Positions 1 through 11,629 of a stretch of 64,000 nucleotides of DNA are shown here, piece by piece (the first letter of the stretch is position 1; the number at the start of each line of letters is the position of its first letter). Below the pieces are notes generated by a model. That model searched no databases and was not told where the DNA came from. It worked only from the letters and a program-made list of their open reading frames with translations. The translations under genes were made by a program, and so were the position numbers. Location: contig CBFIBS010000015.1 in the NCBI GenBank assembly GCA_965660945.1, positions 8,410 through 72,409 on the forward strand, given 5' to 3'. The stretch is from UBA7985 sp002711265. Its GTDB lineage: Bacteria; Pseudomonadota; Alphaproteobacteria; UBA7985.

Positions 1-539
1 GAGCGGCCAATGCGCACGATCTGCGGCAGGTCGATATCGATCACCTGGGTCCAGAAGTCCCGCGGCACGTTGATCTGTGCAGGCGCAGAGCCGCGGAAGG
101 CCTTTTCGATTACCCGGTTCAGCACTTCGGCGATCCGCGAAGGGTCGCGCACTTCTTCCTGGTAGCAGACCATGTCCTTGAACAGCGCCATTTGCTCGAC
201 TTCCTGGAAGCCGCCCTGACCGATGGTCTTGTTCGCGGCCTGCGGGGTCACCAGCAGCAGCGGGGTGTGGTTCCAGTAGGCGGTCTTGATCGGCGTGACG
301 AAGTTGGTGATGCCCGGGCCGTTCTGCGCGATCGCCATGGACATCTTACCGGTCGCACGGCTGTAACCGTCCGCCGACATCCCGGCGTTACACTCGTGCG
401 CACAGTCCCAGAACTTGATCCCAGCCTGCGGGAAGAGGTCCGAGATCGGCATCATGGCCGAGCCGATGATCCCGAAGGCATGCTCGATTCCATGCATCTG
501 TAGGACTTTTACAAAGGCCTCTTCAGTCGTCATTTTCAT
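1..539 (-). CDS. xsc: Sulfoacetaldehyde acetyltransferase, N-terminal part (cut by window edge)
   Basis: ThDP-dependent enzyme that splits sulfoacetaldehyde with phosphate into sulfite and acetyl phosphate, the desulfonation step of taurine and related sulfonate degradation. About 179 N-terminal residues are present. The reading starts MKMTTEEAFVKVLQMHGIEH and continues with FGIIGSAMMPISDLFP, CAHECNAGMSADGYSRA and NGPGITNFVTP. This is the pyrimidine-binding domain of the ThDP family in its Xsc version, and Xsc N-termini are very conserved. A strong GGAGGAA ribosome site lies just upstream of the ATG. The gene is divergent from katG across 429 bp. The rest of the gene and any pta or taurine genes lie outside the window. 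Recognition is by sequence memory of the family and is firm; the substrate follows from the family. Confidence 0.9.
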   Translation of the reverse strand, partial: MKMTTEEAFVKVLQMHGIEHAFGIIGSAMMPISDLFPQAGIKFWDCAHECNAGMSADGYSRATGKMSMAIAQNGPGITNFVTPIKTAYWNHTPLLLVTPQAANKTIGQGGFQEVEQMALFKDMVCYQEEVRDPSRIAEVLNRVIEKAFRGSAPAQINVPRDFWTQVIDIDLPQIVRIGR

Positions 540-968
540 TGCAGAATTCCTCCACGGCGGGATTACAACCCGAAACTACGATACTGGGCGCGGCAGTCGG
601 TCTGGCGACCGGCGGCGGTGCGTTCGCCCTCGTGCTACAGAGACGACCATTCCTCGGCAAGAGGCAAAGGATCACATCTGCTTCCATCGATTGCACGCCT
701 GTTTTGCGGCCCGTCACCCGATCGCATTGTCATGAATGCAATGCGCTTCAACCCTGCACAACAATGCAGGCAATGGGCGGAGTGAGACACTTTGCATGCT
801 TCCCCAAAACAGCAATTCAGGATGGACTCCGGTGATCAACAATTCTTGTCGCGAATCATCAGAATTCACATTAGACCTTAGCGATATGAGTTTTTAGAGT
901 TTGCGGCGAATGAGGACGACGGCCACCACCGTCAATCCCTCCAGCCCTAGCCTTCAGGAGAGACACAA
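540..968. promoter_or_regulatory. Divergent xsc/katG intergenic region with inverted repeats
   Basis: A 429-bp gap between two divergent genes, with no convincing gene. It contains two closely spaced inverted repeats: CGCATT at 723-728 with AATGCG at 740-745 (a shorter arm pair 724-728/735-739 lies inside), and CCTGCA at 753-758 with TGCAGG at 765-770. These could be repressor or activator sites for xsc or katG. A weak katG promoter is possible: TTGTCG at 846-851, a 17-bp spacer, CATTAG at 869-874. I saw no clear OxyR-type spaced repeat. Confidence 0.4.
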
Positions 969-3146
<2,178 letters not shown>

Positions 3147-3163
3147 AACCAGCCAATCAGGGC

Positions 3164-3186
3164 GGGGCCGGTCATCCACCGGCCCC
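3164..3186 (+). terminator. Hairpin terminator after katG
   Basis: Perfect 9-bp stem GGGGCCGGT (3164-3172) / ACCGGCCCC (3178-3186) with a CATCC loop, 18 bp past the katG stop. The tail GGTCTTCT is only weakly T-rich. Confidence 0.6.
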
Positions 3187-3245
3187 GGTCTTCTGACCTT
3201 ACCTTTCCTTCATCTCAGCCCCCTCCGTTCAGAAGGACTTCGCCC

Positions 3246-4433
3246 GTGGCAGACAGCGGTACTGTAATCGTCGGCGCGGGTCAGGCAGGCTATCAGGCCG
3301 CCGCCCAACTCCGGCTCAAGGGCTACAAAGCGCCCATCACCCTGATCGGCGATGAACCTCACCTGCCCTACCAGCAGCCACCGCTATCCAAGGCCTATCT
3401 GCAGGGCGAACTCGCGGGCGATCGCCTGCCGTTCCGGCCCGAGGCTTTCTACCCCGATAAAGACATCGAACTGCGGCTGGGAGAGGCTGTAACAGCCATC
3501 GATACCGCTGCACGAACCGTCACCACCGCGGCGGGCCCGCTGCCCTATCAGCACCTGATCATCGCCACCGGCGGCACGCCCCGGCGCATTCCCGTGCCCG
3601 AACGCCTCGAAAAGCGCTGCTTCATCCTCAAGACCCGCGATGACGCCGACGCCCTTGGCGCAGCGCTGGCCGAGGCCGGGACCATCGCCATCGTCGGGGC
3701 CGGCTTCATCGGCCTCGAAGTCGCAGCGACGGCTGCCAAGGCTGGGAAAGCCGTCACTGTTTACGAAATGCAGGACCGCATTCTGGCGCGGGTAGCCTCC
3801 CCCGCCGTGTCCGCCGCGCTGGAAGCCCGACACCGGGAGGCCGGGGTCGACCTGCGCCTTAACGAGGGGGTCGACTTCGACAACCTCGACTCCGACGTCG
3901 TGCTGCTGGGGATCGGCGGCGTGCCGGTGCAGGGCCTCGCAGAAGCCGCCGGCATCGCCTGCGATGGCGGTATCCTGATCGACGCGCACATGCGCACCAG
4001 CGCCCCCGATGTCTTCGCCGCAGGAGACTGCGCCCGCGGTCCCACTCCTTTCTGGGAGGGCAGCATTCGGCTGGAGAGCGTGCAGAACGCCATCGATCAG
4101 GCCAACCTGATCGCCGAGCAGATCGCCGGGGACGACACCGACATCGCCGCCTATCAGGCGGTTCCCTGGTTCTGGTCAGACCAGTACGAGGTCAAATACC
4201 AGCTCGCCGGGCTGATCCCGCCGGGCACCACTCAAGTGCAGAGGGGCGAAGGCCTCGACGGCATGGCCATCTACCACTTTGCCGACGACGCGCTGGTCGC
4301 CTGTGAGACCCTCGGCAACGGCGCCGAGCACCTGTCTGCACGCCGCCTGCTGGAACACGGCAGCGCGCCGGTCTCCCCTGCGGAACTCGAGGCGGCAGGA
4401 TCGTTGAAAGCCGTCTTCAAAGCGCGCCGCTGA
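3246..4433 (+). CDS. FAD-dependent ferredoxin/rubredoxin reductase-like oxidoreductase
   Basis: A 395-residue pyridine-nucleotide disulfide-fold flavoprotein of the ferredoxin-reductase type that serves Rieske oxygenases and cytochrome P450s. Seen: FAD site GAGQAG at 10-15, the LPYQQPPLSKAYL segment at 40-52 typical of this family, NAD site GAGFIG at 151-156 with acidic Glu174 at the end of the second strand (suggests NADH preference), and the second FAD motif VFAAGDCA near 256-262, followed by the usual C-terminal domain. GTG start preceded by AGAAGGA. No ferredoxin or oxygenase lies nearby, so the electron acceptor is unknown. It could share a transcript with the patatin gene 16 bp downstream. 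Confidence 0.85.
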   Translation: MADSGTVIVGAGQAGYQAAAQLRLKGYKAPITLIGDEPHLPYQQPPLSKAYLQGELAGDRLPFRPEAFYPDKDIELRLGEAVTAIDTAARTVTTAAGPLPYQHLIIATGGTPRRIPVPERLEKRCFILKTRDDADALGAALAEAGTIAIVGAGFIGLEVAATAAKAGKAVTVYEMQDRILARVASPAVSAALEARHREAGVDLRLNEGVDFDNLDSDVVLLGIGGVPVQGLAEAAGIACDGGILIDAHMRTSAPDVFAAGDCARGPTPFWEGSIRLESVQNAIDQANLIAEQIAGDDTDIAAYQAVPWFWSDQYEVKYQLAGLIPPGTTQVQRGEGLDGMAIYHFADDALVACETLGNGAEHLSARRLLEHGSAPVSPAELEAAGSLKAVFKARR

Positions 4434-4449
4434 TCCCTACATAAGGTCA

Positions 4450-5487
4450 ATGACTGACCTTTTCTCCCGCCTGCTCGGGCGCAAGCCCTCTCACCCTGCC
4501 CCACTGCCACCGATCCGCGTACTGGTGGTCGAGGGCGGCGGCGTGCGCGGGATCGTAACCGGCCAGATCCTCGGACGGCTCGAAGAACGCGCTGGCGGGC
4601 TGCTGCGGTCGCACTTTGACCTGCTGGCAGGGACATCATCGGGCGGGATCTCAGTGATGGCGCTGGCCAGCGACAGCCTCAGCAGCGCCTACGAGCTGTC
4701 CGATATCTTCCATTACCGCGCCAAGGATGTCTTCCGTCGCGCGCCCAACCCGGTGCGCCTGCCATCACTGTTCCGGGGGTCACGCTACCTCGCTGAGGGC
4801 TTCGACACCGTCGCCCACGACGTGCTCGGGGATGGCTGGCTGAGCGGGTGCAAGCTGCCGTGCGTGGTCGCGAGCTATCTGATCGAAGAAGGCCGCCTGA
4901 AGCTGTTCGGCTCAGCAGCCGGGGACGACAATGACGGCGCGCCGGAGGACTTCCGCCTCGTCGACCTCGCCCGGGCGACCACCGCCGCACCGTCGTTCTT
5001 TCCGCCAGCGCACGTGGTTTCGACCACGGGGCGCGAATACTGGTGCGTGGATGGCGGCATCTACGCCAATGCACCCGTGCTGCAGGCGGTGACCGAGGCC
5101 CGCCGCCGGTTCGGCTTCGACCGCCCGATCGAGCTGGTCAGCGTCGGCCCGGGCGGCAAGCCCCCGCACATCACGGTCGAGCAAGCGCAGCAATGGGGCG
5201 GCATCTCGTGGCTCAAGCCGGTCTTTGACATTCAGGTGCAGGCCCTGAACGAGCAGACCCACGCCTTCATCGACAGCCAGATGCCGGGTATCCGCCTGCA
5301 CCGACTGGCCGTGGACTGGGACAGCCTGCCCGAGGACGAACGCCCGACCGACGAGCTGGACGACGACCGCCCCGAAAACCTCGACCAGCTCCGGGCTGGT
5401 TCTGTGGCATGGTTGAACAACAATGACGCGCAGATTAAAGCCGTCGTCGCCGTCCTGCGGCAAGCTGCGCCTGTCAATCTGGCCTGA
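4450..5487 (+). CDS. Patatin-like phospholipase
   Basis: 345-residue serine lipase/acyl hydrolase of the patatin family. All catalytic elements are visible: the glycine-rich oxyanion loop GGGVRG at 29-34, nucleophile Ser63 in GTSSG (61-65), and the catalytic Asp201 in DGGIYANAP. No signal peptide is seen, so it is probably cytosolic and acts on membrane or storage lipids. It follows the flavoprotein gene by 16 bp and precedes the aldolase gene by 42 bp, all on one strand. The substrate cannot be inferred from context. Confidence 0.9.
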   Translation: MTDLFSRLLGRKPSHPAPLPPIRVLVVEGGGVRGIVTGQILGRLEERAGGLLRSHFDLLAGTSSGGISVMALASDSLSSAYELSDIFHYRAKDVFRRAPNPVRLPSLFRGSRYLAEGFDTVAHDVLGDGWLSGCKLPCVVASYLIEEGRLKLFGSAAGDDNDGAPEDFRLVDLARATTAAPSFFPPAHVVSTTGREYWCVDGGIYANAPVLQAVTEARRRFGFDRPIELVSVGPGGKPPHITVEQAQQWGGISWLKPVFDIQVQALNEQTHAFIDSQMPGIRLHRLAVDWDSLPEDERPTDELDDDRPENLDQLRAGSVAWLNNNDAQIKAVVAVLRQAAPVNLA

Positions 5488-5529
5488 GCAGGCGGCCAGA
5501 GACCGGGTAAGAGGAAGGAGCCAGCCAGC

Positions 5530-6267
5530 ATGCTGACCGACACCGAAATCCAGACTGCGCGCGAGGATCTCGCCGCCGCCTTCCGCTGGTCCGCGCGCAT
5601 GGGTATGCACGAGGCGGTCGCCAACCATTTCAGCTTCGCGATCAACGAGGATGGCACCCGCTTTCTGGTCAACCCGGCGGGGATTCACTTCGCGCGGGTG
5701 CGGGCCTCCGACCTGATCATCGTCGACCTCAAGGGCGAGAACCCCAGTCCGCATGACGGCGGACCGGACCCGTCAGCCATCGCCATCCACGGCGCCATGC
5801 ATCGCAACAACCCACAGGCGCGCTGCATCATCCACCTGCACCCAAAGTACACGACCGCACTGGCGACGCTGGAAGACCCGACCATGCTGCCGCTGGATCA
5901 GAACACGGCCCGGTTCTACAACCGCATCGCCTACGATCTCGACTTCGGCGGCATGGGTCTGGGAGACGAGGCCGAGCGGCTGAGCGGGCAGCTGGGCAAC
6001 CGCTCGATCATGCTCATGGGCGCGCACGGTGCCATGACCGTTGGCCCGCGCGTGGCGGATGCCTTCGACGATTTCTACTACCTTGAGCGCGCGGCAGAGA
6101 CGCTGATGACCGCCTACGCCTCGGGTCAGACGCTTCGGGTTCTGCCTCCCGAGCTGGCGGAAACGACGGCGCAGCAGTGGGAAAACTATGCCTTCGACCT
6201 GCGCGGTGCGCACCTCGAACAACTCAAGGCGATCCTCGACGAGGAAGGCTCGGACTTCCGGGATTGA
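5530..6267 (+). CDS. Class II aldolase/adducin family protein
   Basis: 245-residue protein with the class II aldolase/adducin fold. Zinc-binding histidines His102 and His104 (IHLHPKY) and His166 (GAHGAMTVG) are present. The region that carries the catalytic acid of fuculose-phosphate aldolases reads DPSAIAIHGAMHR here and has no Glu. This is the pattern of the adducin-like branch, so aldol cleavage of a sugar phosphate should not be assumed. The ATG is preceded by a good GGAAGGAG ribosome site. It is convergent with the acyltransferase gene downstream. The function is not known beyond family level. Confidence 0.85.
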   Translation: MLTDTEIQTAREDLAAAFRWSARMGMHEAVANHFSFAINEDGTRFLVNPAGIHFARVRASDLIIVDLKGENPSPHDGGPDPSAIAIHGAMHRNNPQARCIIHLHPKYTTALATLEDPTMLPLDQNTARFYNRIAYDLDFGGMGLGDEAERLSGQLGNRSIMLMGAHGAMTVGPRVADAFDDFYYLERAAETLMTAYASGQTLRVLPPELAETTAQQWENYAFDLRGAHLEQLKAILDEEGSDFRD

Positions 6268-6304
6268 GCTCAGCCCGTTTTCGCTAGCCCGGCTTCAAGG
6301 CCGT

Positions 6305-7213
6305 TCAGGGCTTCCAGCGGTCCTGCATCCAGAACCATGAATCCGGATGCGCCCGCACCCAGTCTTCCAGTCGGCCGTTGAACGCAGTCATGATCGACCG
6401 GCCCCGATCCCGCGAGCCGTCCTCGGGCTGCTGGTCGTAGGGCAAGGCCTCAAGCACGGCTTCGTAGGGCTGTTTCGCCTCGCCGGTCCGCCGGTGAACC
6501 AGCATGGACACCCGCGCATCGGTGGCGCGCTGGAGCAGGCCAGCAGCCAGGGTCGTCAGGGCGGGCTGGCCGAACAGCGGCAGCGGCTCCCCCCGTGCCC
6601 AGCGCTGATCGGCGAACAGGCACAGCACACCCCCTTCCCTGAGGTGGCGGATTGCCGTGCGAACCGCGTCGGGTTCATGGATCGAAACCAGATTGATACC
6701 CGCCCGGCGCCGTGATCGGCGCAGCTCAGCGTCGATCCGCGGGTTCTCCAGCGGGCGATAGAAGATCAGAAACGGGCGCTGAAGCAGGTCAGCGAAGCCC
6801 GCCATCGCCTCCCAGGCGCCGAAATGACCGGAAAGCAGCAGGGTGCCGCGCGGATCGTGCCGGATCGCGTTCAACTCGGGCTCGGCCTGCAGCCGGACCG
6901 CGCTGGCGGATGAATTCTGGCCGGCCCGTGGCTTCATCACTTCGGCGACGCTGCGGCCGAGGTTGCGCCAGGCCTGCCGACGCCGCATCCGCCGCCAATC
7001 GGCGCTTTGCGCGGGAAAAGCAACTTGTAGGGAGCGCTCCATGCGCCGGTTCTGCGAGGTGATCAGACGCCCGACCAGATCGAAGAACCCGGCGAGCAAT
7101 CCCCGGGCGAGCGGCATGGGCAGTAGCCGGATCAGCAGGCTGAAGCCGAGGAACAGCAGCCACTCCAAATAGTAACGAGGTTTCGTCGCGGCTGGCTGTG
7201 TGGCCTCAGGCAA
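6305..7213 (-). CDS. Lipid A biosynthesis acyltransferase (LpxL/HtrB family)
   Basis: 302-residue inner-membrane acyltransferase that adds a secondary acyl chain to lipid A or a related acceptor. It has an N-terminal hydrophobic anchor (about 16-45) and the family's H-X4-E active-site motif, His130 and Glu135 in GHFGAWEA, followed by FYRPLENP and the LFADQ segment. The start is a TTG at 7213 that overlaps the end of nadK by 8 bp. No ATG lies upstream of the anchor, so translation is probably coupled to nadK; the next internal ATG would cut into the membrane helix. The exact acyl chain and position on lipid A cannot be told. Confidence 0.85.
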   Translation of the reverse strand: MPEATQPAATKPRYYLEWLLFLGFSLLIRLLPMPLARGLLAGFFDLVGRLITSQNRRMERSLQVAFPAQSADWRRMRRRQAWRNLGRSVAEVMKPRAGQNSSASAVRLQAEPELNAIRHDPRGTLLLSGHFGAWEAMAGFADLLQRPFLIFYRPLENPRIDAELRRSRRRAGINLVSIHEPDAVRTAIRHLREGGVLCLFADQRWARGEPLPLFGQPALTTLAAGLLQRATDARVSMLVHRRTGEAKQPYEAVLEALPYDQQPEDGSRDRGRSIMTAFNGRLEDWVRAHPDSWFWMQDRWKP

Positions 7214-7976
7214 GGAACTGTTCGCGGATAATTCGTTCTTCGAGGTGTTGGCCTTCGTCGAACAGCAGGGTCACGCCGTGGCCCTTGTCCGTGGTGACCT
7301 GAACCCAGGCGATGTCGCGGAATTCAGTGCTGTCGGCGGTGGCGGAAACCGGCCGGCGGTCGCCATCGGTAACTTCCATCCGGACCACAGTCTCGTCGGG
7401 CAGCAGCGCACCGCGCCAGCGGCGAGGGCGGAAGGCGGAAATCGGGGTCAGCGCCAGCAGCCGCGAACGCAGCGGAATGATCGGGCCATGGGCAGACAGG
7501 TTATAGGCGGTCGACCCGGCCGGGGTTGCAACCAGCAGGCCATCGCAGACCAGTTCATCGAGCCGCTCGATGCCGTCGATCTCAACCCGGATCCGGGCGG
7601 CCTGCCGGGTCTGACGCAGCAGGGCGACTTCGTTGAAGGCCTGCGCCCGGAAGCTCCGGCCGGTCTGGTCTTCACCGATCATGTTGATCGGCCAGACCTT
7701 GACCCGCCGCGCCTGCTCAAGGCGCTCGTGCAGACGGTCTTCCTCGTAGTTGTTCATCAGAAAGCCAACCGTACCCCGGTTCATGCCATAAACCGGCGCC
7801 ATCGGGCCGAACTCGCGCATGACTTCGAGCATATGCCCGTCCCCGCCCAGCGCCACGATCACGTCCGCCTCGCGCGGATTGACGTAGGGGTAGCGTGAGC
7901 GCAGCTGCTCCAGCGATTGCTGGGCCGCCGGCGCGTCCGACGCGGTAAAGGCAATTTTGGCGTCTGAGAGATCCAT
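7206..7976 (-). CDS. nadK: NAD kinase
   Basis: ATP-NAD kinase that makes NADP, 256 residues, slightly shorter than the E. coli enzyme and typical for alphaproteobacteria. The diagnostic GGDG loop is at 44-47 (VALGGDGHML), the NRGTVGFLMN nucleotide-binding segment at 66-75, and the conserved TPAGSTAYNLSAHGPII stretch lies in the C-terminal domain. The ATG is preceded by CGGAG. It overlaps the TTG start of the acyltransferase, so the two genes form an operon. Confidence 0.95.
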   Translation of the reverse strand: MDLSDAKIAFTASDAPAAQQSLEQLRSRYPYVNPREADVIVALGGDGHMLEVMREFGPMAPVYGMNRGTVGFLMNNYEEDRLHERLEQARRVKVWPINMIGEDQTGRSFRAQAFNEVALLRQTRQAARIRVEIDGIERLDELVCDGLLVATPAGSTAYNLSAHGPIIPLRSRLLALTPISAFRPRRWRGALLPDETVVRMEVTDGDRRPVSATADSTEFRDIAWVQVTTDKGHGVTLLFDEGQHLEERIIREQFLA

Positions 7977-8144
7977 AAACTCCGTTTATCGCCAAACCCG
8001 ACGGTTTAAAACACCTCAAACGCGGATTGCGGCGCTGCCGTGCGGCGATGGCTTGAATTCTTTCCACCTCCGGCGCCAGAGAGACTGTGCGGATGCAGGC
8101 CGCGCGCTAGGTCAGGGTAAACGCCAATTCACGGAGCTTTCAGG

Positions 8145-8903
8145 GTGACTTCAGACCAACGGGTAACCGCCGCCTTCATCATCATCGGCAACGAAATTCT
8201 CAGCGGACGGACCCAGGACGCCAACCTGTCCTTTCTCGCCGGTCGGCTGGGCGAAATCGGCATCCAGGTGGTCGAAGCCCGCGTCATTCCCGACGTAGAG
8301 CAGACCATCATCGACACCGTGCAGACCCTGTCCGCACAGGTCGACTACGTCTTTACCTCCGGCGGGATCGGCCCGACCCACGATGACATCACCGCCGACG
8401 CCGTTGCCAAGGCCTTCGGCACCGAGACCTTCGAGGACCCCGAGGCCGTGGCACTGCTCGAAGCCCACTATGCGGCGGGTGAGTTCAACGCAGCGCGGCG
8501 CAAGATGGCCCGGGTGCCGCGCGGCTCGACCCTGCTGGCTAACCCGGTTTCCACCGCGCCGGGCTTCCGCATCGGCAACGTGCACGTGCTCGCCGGGGTG
8601 CCGAAGATCATGCAGGCCATGGTCGATATGCTGCTCCCCGGCCTCACTGGCGGGGCGGTCGTCGAAAGTCGCACCATCACCGTGCTGATCGGAGAGTCAT
8701 TGATCGCGCCGGAAATGGCGGCGGTCGAAAACGCCCACCCGGGCATCGATGTCGGTTCCTATCCCTACTTCAAGCCGGGTGCATCGGGGACCTCGATCGT
8801 GCTGCGCGGCGCAGACATCGAGGCGCTGGAGCACGCGCTCGCCGATGTCACCGCGCGGCTGCAAGCCCGCGATATCGAAATCTGGACCGGCGATCACAAG
8901 TAG
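8145..8903 (+). CDS. CinA/MoaB-type molybdopterin-binding domain protein
   Basis: 252-residue protein with the MoaB/Mog-like fold found at the N-terminus of CinA. It shows IIGNEILSGRTQDAN near the start and the signature GGIGPTHDD at 73-81. The C-terminal nicotinamide-nucleotide amidase domain of full CinA is missing, which is the usual stand-alone version in alphaproteobacteria. A role in nucleotide-pyrophosphate or NMN repair is possible but unproven; molybdenum-cofactor synthesis is the other option. GTG start with GGAG 9 bp upstream. Confidence 0.85.
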   Translation: MTSDQRVTAAFIIIGNEILSGRTQDANLSFLAGRLGEIGIQVVEARVIPDVEQTIIDTVQTLSAQVDYVFTSGGIGPTHDDITADAVAKAFGTETFEDPEAVALLEAHYAAGEFNAARRKMARVPRGSTLLANPVSTAPGFRIGNVHVLAGVPKIMQAMVDMLLPGLTGGAVVESRTITVLIGESLIAPEMAAVENAHPGIDVGSYPYFKPGASGTSIVLRGADIEALEHALADVTARLQARDIEIWTGDHK

Positions 8904-8930
8904 GCCCAGCCGGGCCTTCACTGCACGACG

Positions 8931-8949
8931 GCGGCAGGAAAGCTGCCGC
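8931..8949. terminator. Hairpin between convergent cinA-like gene and valS
   Basis: Perfect 7-bp stem GCGGCAG (8931-8937) / CTGCCGC (8943-8949) with a GAAAG loop, in the 53-bp gap between two convergent genes. No T run on either side, so a bidirectional or Rho-assisted end is inferred. Confidence 0.45.
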
Positions 8950-8956
8950 GCCGCGC

Positions 8957-11629
8957 TTAGCCCAGCGCGCTGAGCCGGTCGAGCGCGGCCTGAATACCGA
9001 CCTTAGCCTGCTCGGCCTCGGCCAGCTGGGCGCGGTTCTTGGCGATCACGTCCTCAGGCGCACGGGCGACGAAATTCTCGTTGTTGAGCATGCCGTTGAG
9101 CTTGCCGATGGTTGCATCCTGCTTGCCCATTTCCTTGTTCAGCCGGTCGATCTCGGCGGAAATATCCAGCAGGCCTTCGAGCGGGATGACAAAGGTTGCT
9201 TCCTCGACCACCACCTGCGCCGCGCCCTTGGGCATATCCATGGACAGCGGCTCGATGCTCTCCAGCCGCGCCAGCTTGAGCAGCTGCTCGCGGTTGGTCG
9301 CGACCCGCGACAGGGTTTCTTCACTGGCGCCGCTGACGTACACGGCGACTTTAGACCCTGCGGGGATGTTCAGCTCGGCCCGCGCCGTGCGTACGGCGGA
9401 AATGGCACCGATCAGCCAGTCGATCTCAGCCACCGCCGCGCCGGTCTCAGCGGGCAGGTCGATCGCTTCGGGCCAGGGCGCGGTGATCAGCCGCTGGCCG
9501 CCCTTACCGGCGGCATTGGCGACGAATTGTTCGAACAGCGCTTCGGTGACAAAGGGCATGATCGGGTGCGCCAGATGCACCAGCCGGTCCAGCGCCCAGG
9601 CCATGGTCGCGCGGGTCTCGGCCAGCGCAGCCGTGTTTTCTGTATCGTAGAGCAGGGGCTTGGACAGCTCGATGTACCAGTCACAGAACTCGTGCCAGAT
9701 GAACTGGTAGAGCGCCGAGGCCGCACCGTCGTAGCGGTAGCCTTCAAGCGCCTGATCCATGGCGGCGACGGTCTCGTTGACCCGGGTGACGATCCACGCG
9801 TTGAGCGCCAGTTTGACGCCTGCCGGATTGAAATCAGCCGGGACGCTGGCTTCGTTCATTTCGGCAAAGCGGACCGCGTTCCAGAGCTTGGTGGTGAAGT
9901 TTCGGTAGCCCTCGACCCGGCTCTCGGCGAGCTTGATGTCCCGTCCGGGTGCCGCCAGCGCCGTCATGGTGAAGCGCAGAGCGTCAGCGCCGTACTTTTC
10001 GATCAGGTCGAGCGGGTCGATGACATTGCCCTTAGATTTGGACATTTTCTGCCCATACTGATCTCGGACCAGCGTGTGGATATAGACCGTGCGGAAGGGC
10101 ACATCACCCATGAAGTGCAGGCCCATCATCATCATTCGGGCAACCCAGAAAAAGATGATATCCCAGCCGGTTACCAGCACGTTGCCGGGGTAGTACTTGG
10201 CCAGTTCCGGGGTCTTCTCCGGCCAGCCCAGCGTCGAAAACGGCCACAGCGCCGAGCTGAACCACGTGTCGAGAACGTCATCATCCTGCGTCAGCGCCGT
10301 GGCGCTGCCGTAGTGAGCATCGGCCTCGGCCTGCGCCTCTTCGACCGATTCAGCGACGAATACGGTACCGTCCGGGCCATACCACGCGGGGATCTGGTGC
10401 CCCCACCACAGCTGCCGCGAAATGCACCAAGGCTGGATGTTGCGCATCCAGTGGAAGTAGTTGTCGGCGAAGTTCTCGGGCACGAATTTGGTCCGGCCGT
10501 CCTCGACCGCGGCGATGGCGGGCTCGGCTAGCTTTTGCGCGTTGGCGTACCATTGGTCGGTCAGCCACGGCTCGATCACCGTGCCCGAGCGGTCGCCGTG
10601 CGGGACCATGTGGCGGTGGTCATCAACCTTTTCCAGCAGGCCCAGCGCGTCAAGGTCGGCGACAACCCGCTTGCGCGCCTCGAACCGATCCAGGCCCTGA
10701 TAGGGTGCAGGCACGGCATCGTTGAGGGTGCCGTCAGCGTTGAAGATGTTGATCATCTCGAAGCCGTTGCGCTTGCCGACCTCGAAGTCGTTGAAGTCGT
10801 GCGCCGGGGTGATCTTTACCGCGCCCGAACCGGTCTCAGGGTCGGCATAGTCATCGCCGGCAATGGGAATGAGACGACCGACCAGCGGCAGGTTGACGGT
10901 CTTGCCGATCAACGCCTGATAGCGCGGGTCTTCGGGGTGCACCACCACGCCGGTATCGCCCAGCATGGTTTCCGGGCGGGTGGTGGCAACGGTGATATGG
11001 CGTCCATCCTCGCCGTCAATGGGGTAGCGGAAGTGCCAAAGGTGACCGTCGATTTCCTTCTGTTCGACCTCAAGGTCGGAAATCGCGGTCTTGAGCTTGG
11101 TGTCCCAGTTCACCAGCCGCTTGTCCTTGTAGATCAGGCCCTCGCGGTAGAGCTGGACAAAAGTGGTTTTGACCGCCTGGCTCAGACCCTCGTCCATGGT
11201 GAAGCGCTCGCGCGACCAGTCCGGCGATGCGCCGAGGTAACGCAGCTGCTTGGTGATGGTGCTGCCCGACTCCTCGCGCCACTCCCACGCGCGGCGCAGG
11301 AACTCGTCCCGGCCGACATCCTGCTTGGTCAGGCCTTCGGCATCGAGCTTGCGGTCGATGATCGCCTGTACGGCGATACCGGCGTGGTCGGTGCCGGGCT
11401 GATGCAGCACGTCACGCTGGCGCATGCGGTAGTAGCGGATCAACACGTCCTGCAGCGTGAACGTCAGACCGTGCCCCATGTGCAGCGTACCGGTGACGTT
11501 CGGCGGCGGCATCATCACCGCATAGGGCTCACGGTCCGAGGCCGGGTCACAGGCAAAGGCGCCCGACTGTTCCCACTCATCGCGGTATTTGGCTTCGGCT
11601 GCGGCAGCGTCAAAGGTCTTATCGAGCAT
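8957..11629 (-). CDS. valS: Valyl-tRNA synthetase
   Basis: Class I aminoacyl-tRNA synthetase charging tRNA-Val, 890 residues. The HIGH-type motif is HMGH at 50-53 in PPPNVTGTLHMGH, and the KMSKS loop is at 528-532. The ValS editing domain contains the conserved TTRPETMLGDT segment near 216-226. The C-terminal coiled coil (EIDRLNKEMGKQDATIGKLN and onward) is the tRNA-binding arm typical of ValS. It lies downstream of the popZ-like gene on the same strand with a 94-bp gap, an arrangement common in alphaproteobacteria. Confidence 0.98.
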   Translation of the reverse strand: MLDKTFDAAAAEAKYRDEWEQSGAFACDPASDREPYAVMMPPPNVTGTLHMGHGLTFTLQDVLIRYYRMRQRDVLHQPGTDHAGIAVQAIIDRKLDAEGLTKQDVGRDEFLRRAWEWREESGSTITKQLRYLGASPDWSRERFTMDEGLSQAVKTTFVQLYREGLIYKDKRLVNWDTKLKTAISDLEVEQKEIDGHLWHFRYPIDGEDGRHITVATTRPETMLGDTGVVVHPEDPRYQALIGKTVNLPLVGRLIPIAGDDYADPETGSGAVKITPAHDFNDFEVGKRNGFEMINIFNADGTLNDAVPAPYQGLDRFEARKRVVADLDALGLLEKVDDHRHMVPHGDRSGTVIEPWLTDQWYANAQKLAEPAIAAVEDGRTKFVPENFADNYFHWMRNIQPWCISRQLWWGHQIPAWYGPDGTVFVAESVEEAQAEADAHYGSATALTQDDDVLDTWFSSALWPFSTLGWPEKTPELAKYYPGNVLVTGWDIIFFWVARMMMMGLHFMGDVPFRTVYIHTLVRDQYGQKMSKSKGNVIDPLDLIEKYGADALRFTMTALAAPGRDIKLAESRVEGYRNFTTKLWNAVRFAEMNEASVPADFNPAGVKLALNAWIVTRVNETVAAMDQALEGYRYDGAASALYQFIWHEFCDWYIELSKPLLYDTENTAALAETRATMAWALDRLVHLAHPIMPFVTEALFEQFVANAAGKGGQRLITAPWPEAIDLPAETGAAVAEIDWLIGAISAVRTARAELNIPAGSKVAVYVSGASEETLSRVATNREQLLKLARLESIEPLSMDMPKGAAQVVVEEATFVIPLEGLLDISAEIDRLNKEMGKQDATIGKLNGMLNNENFVARAPEDVIAKNRAQLAEAEQAKVGIQAALDRLSALG

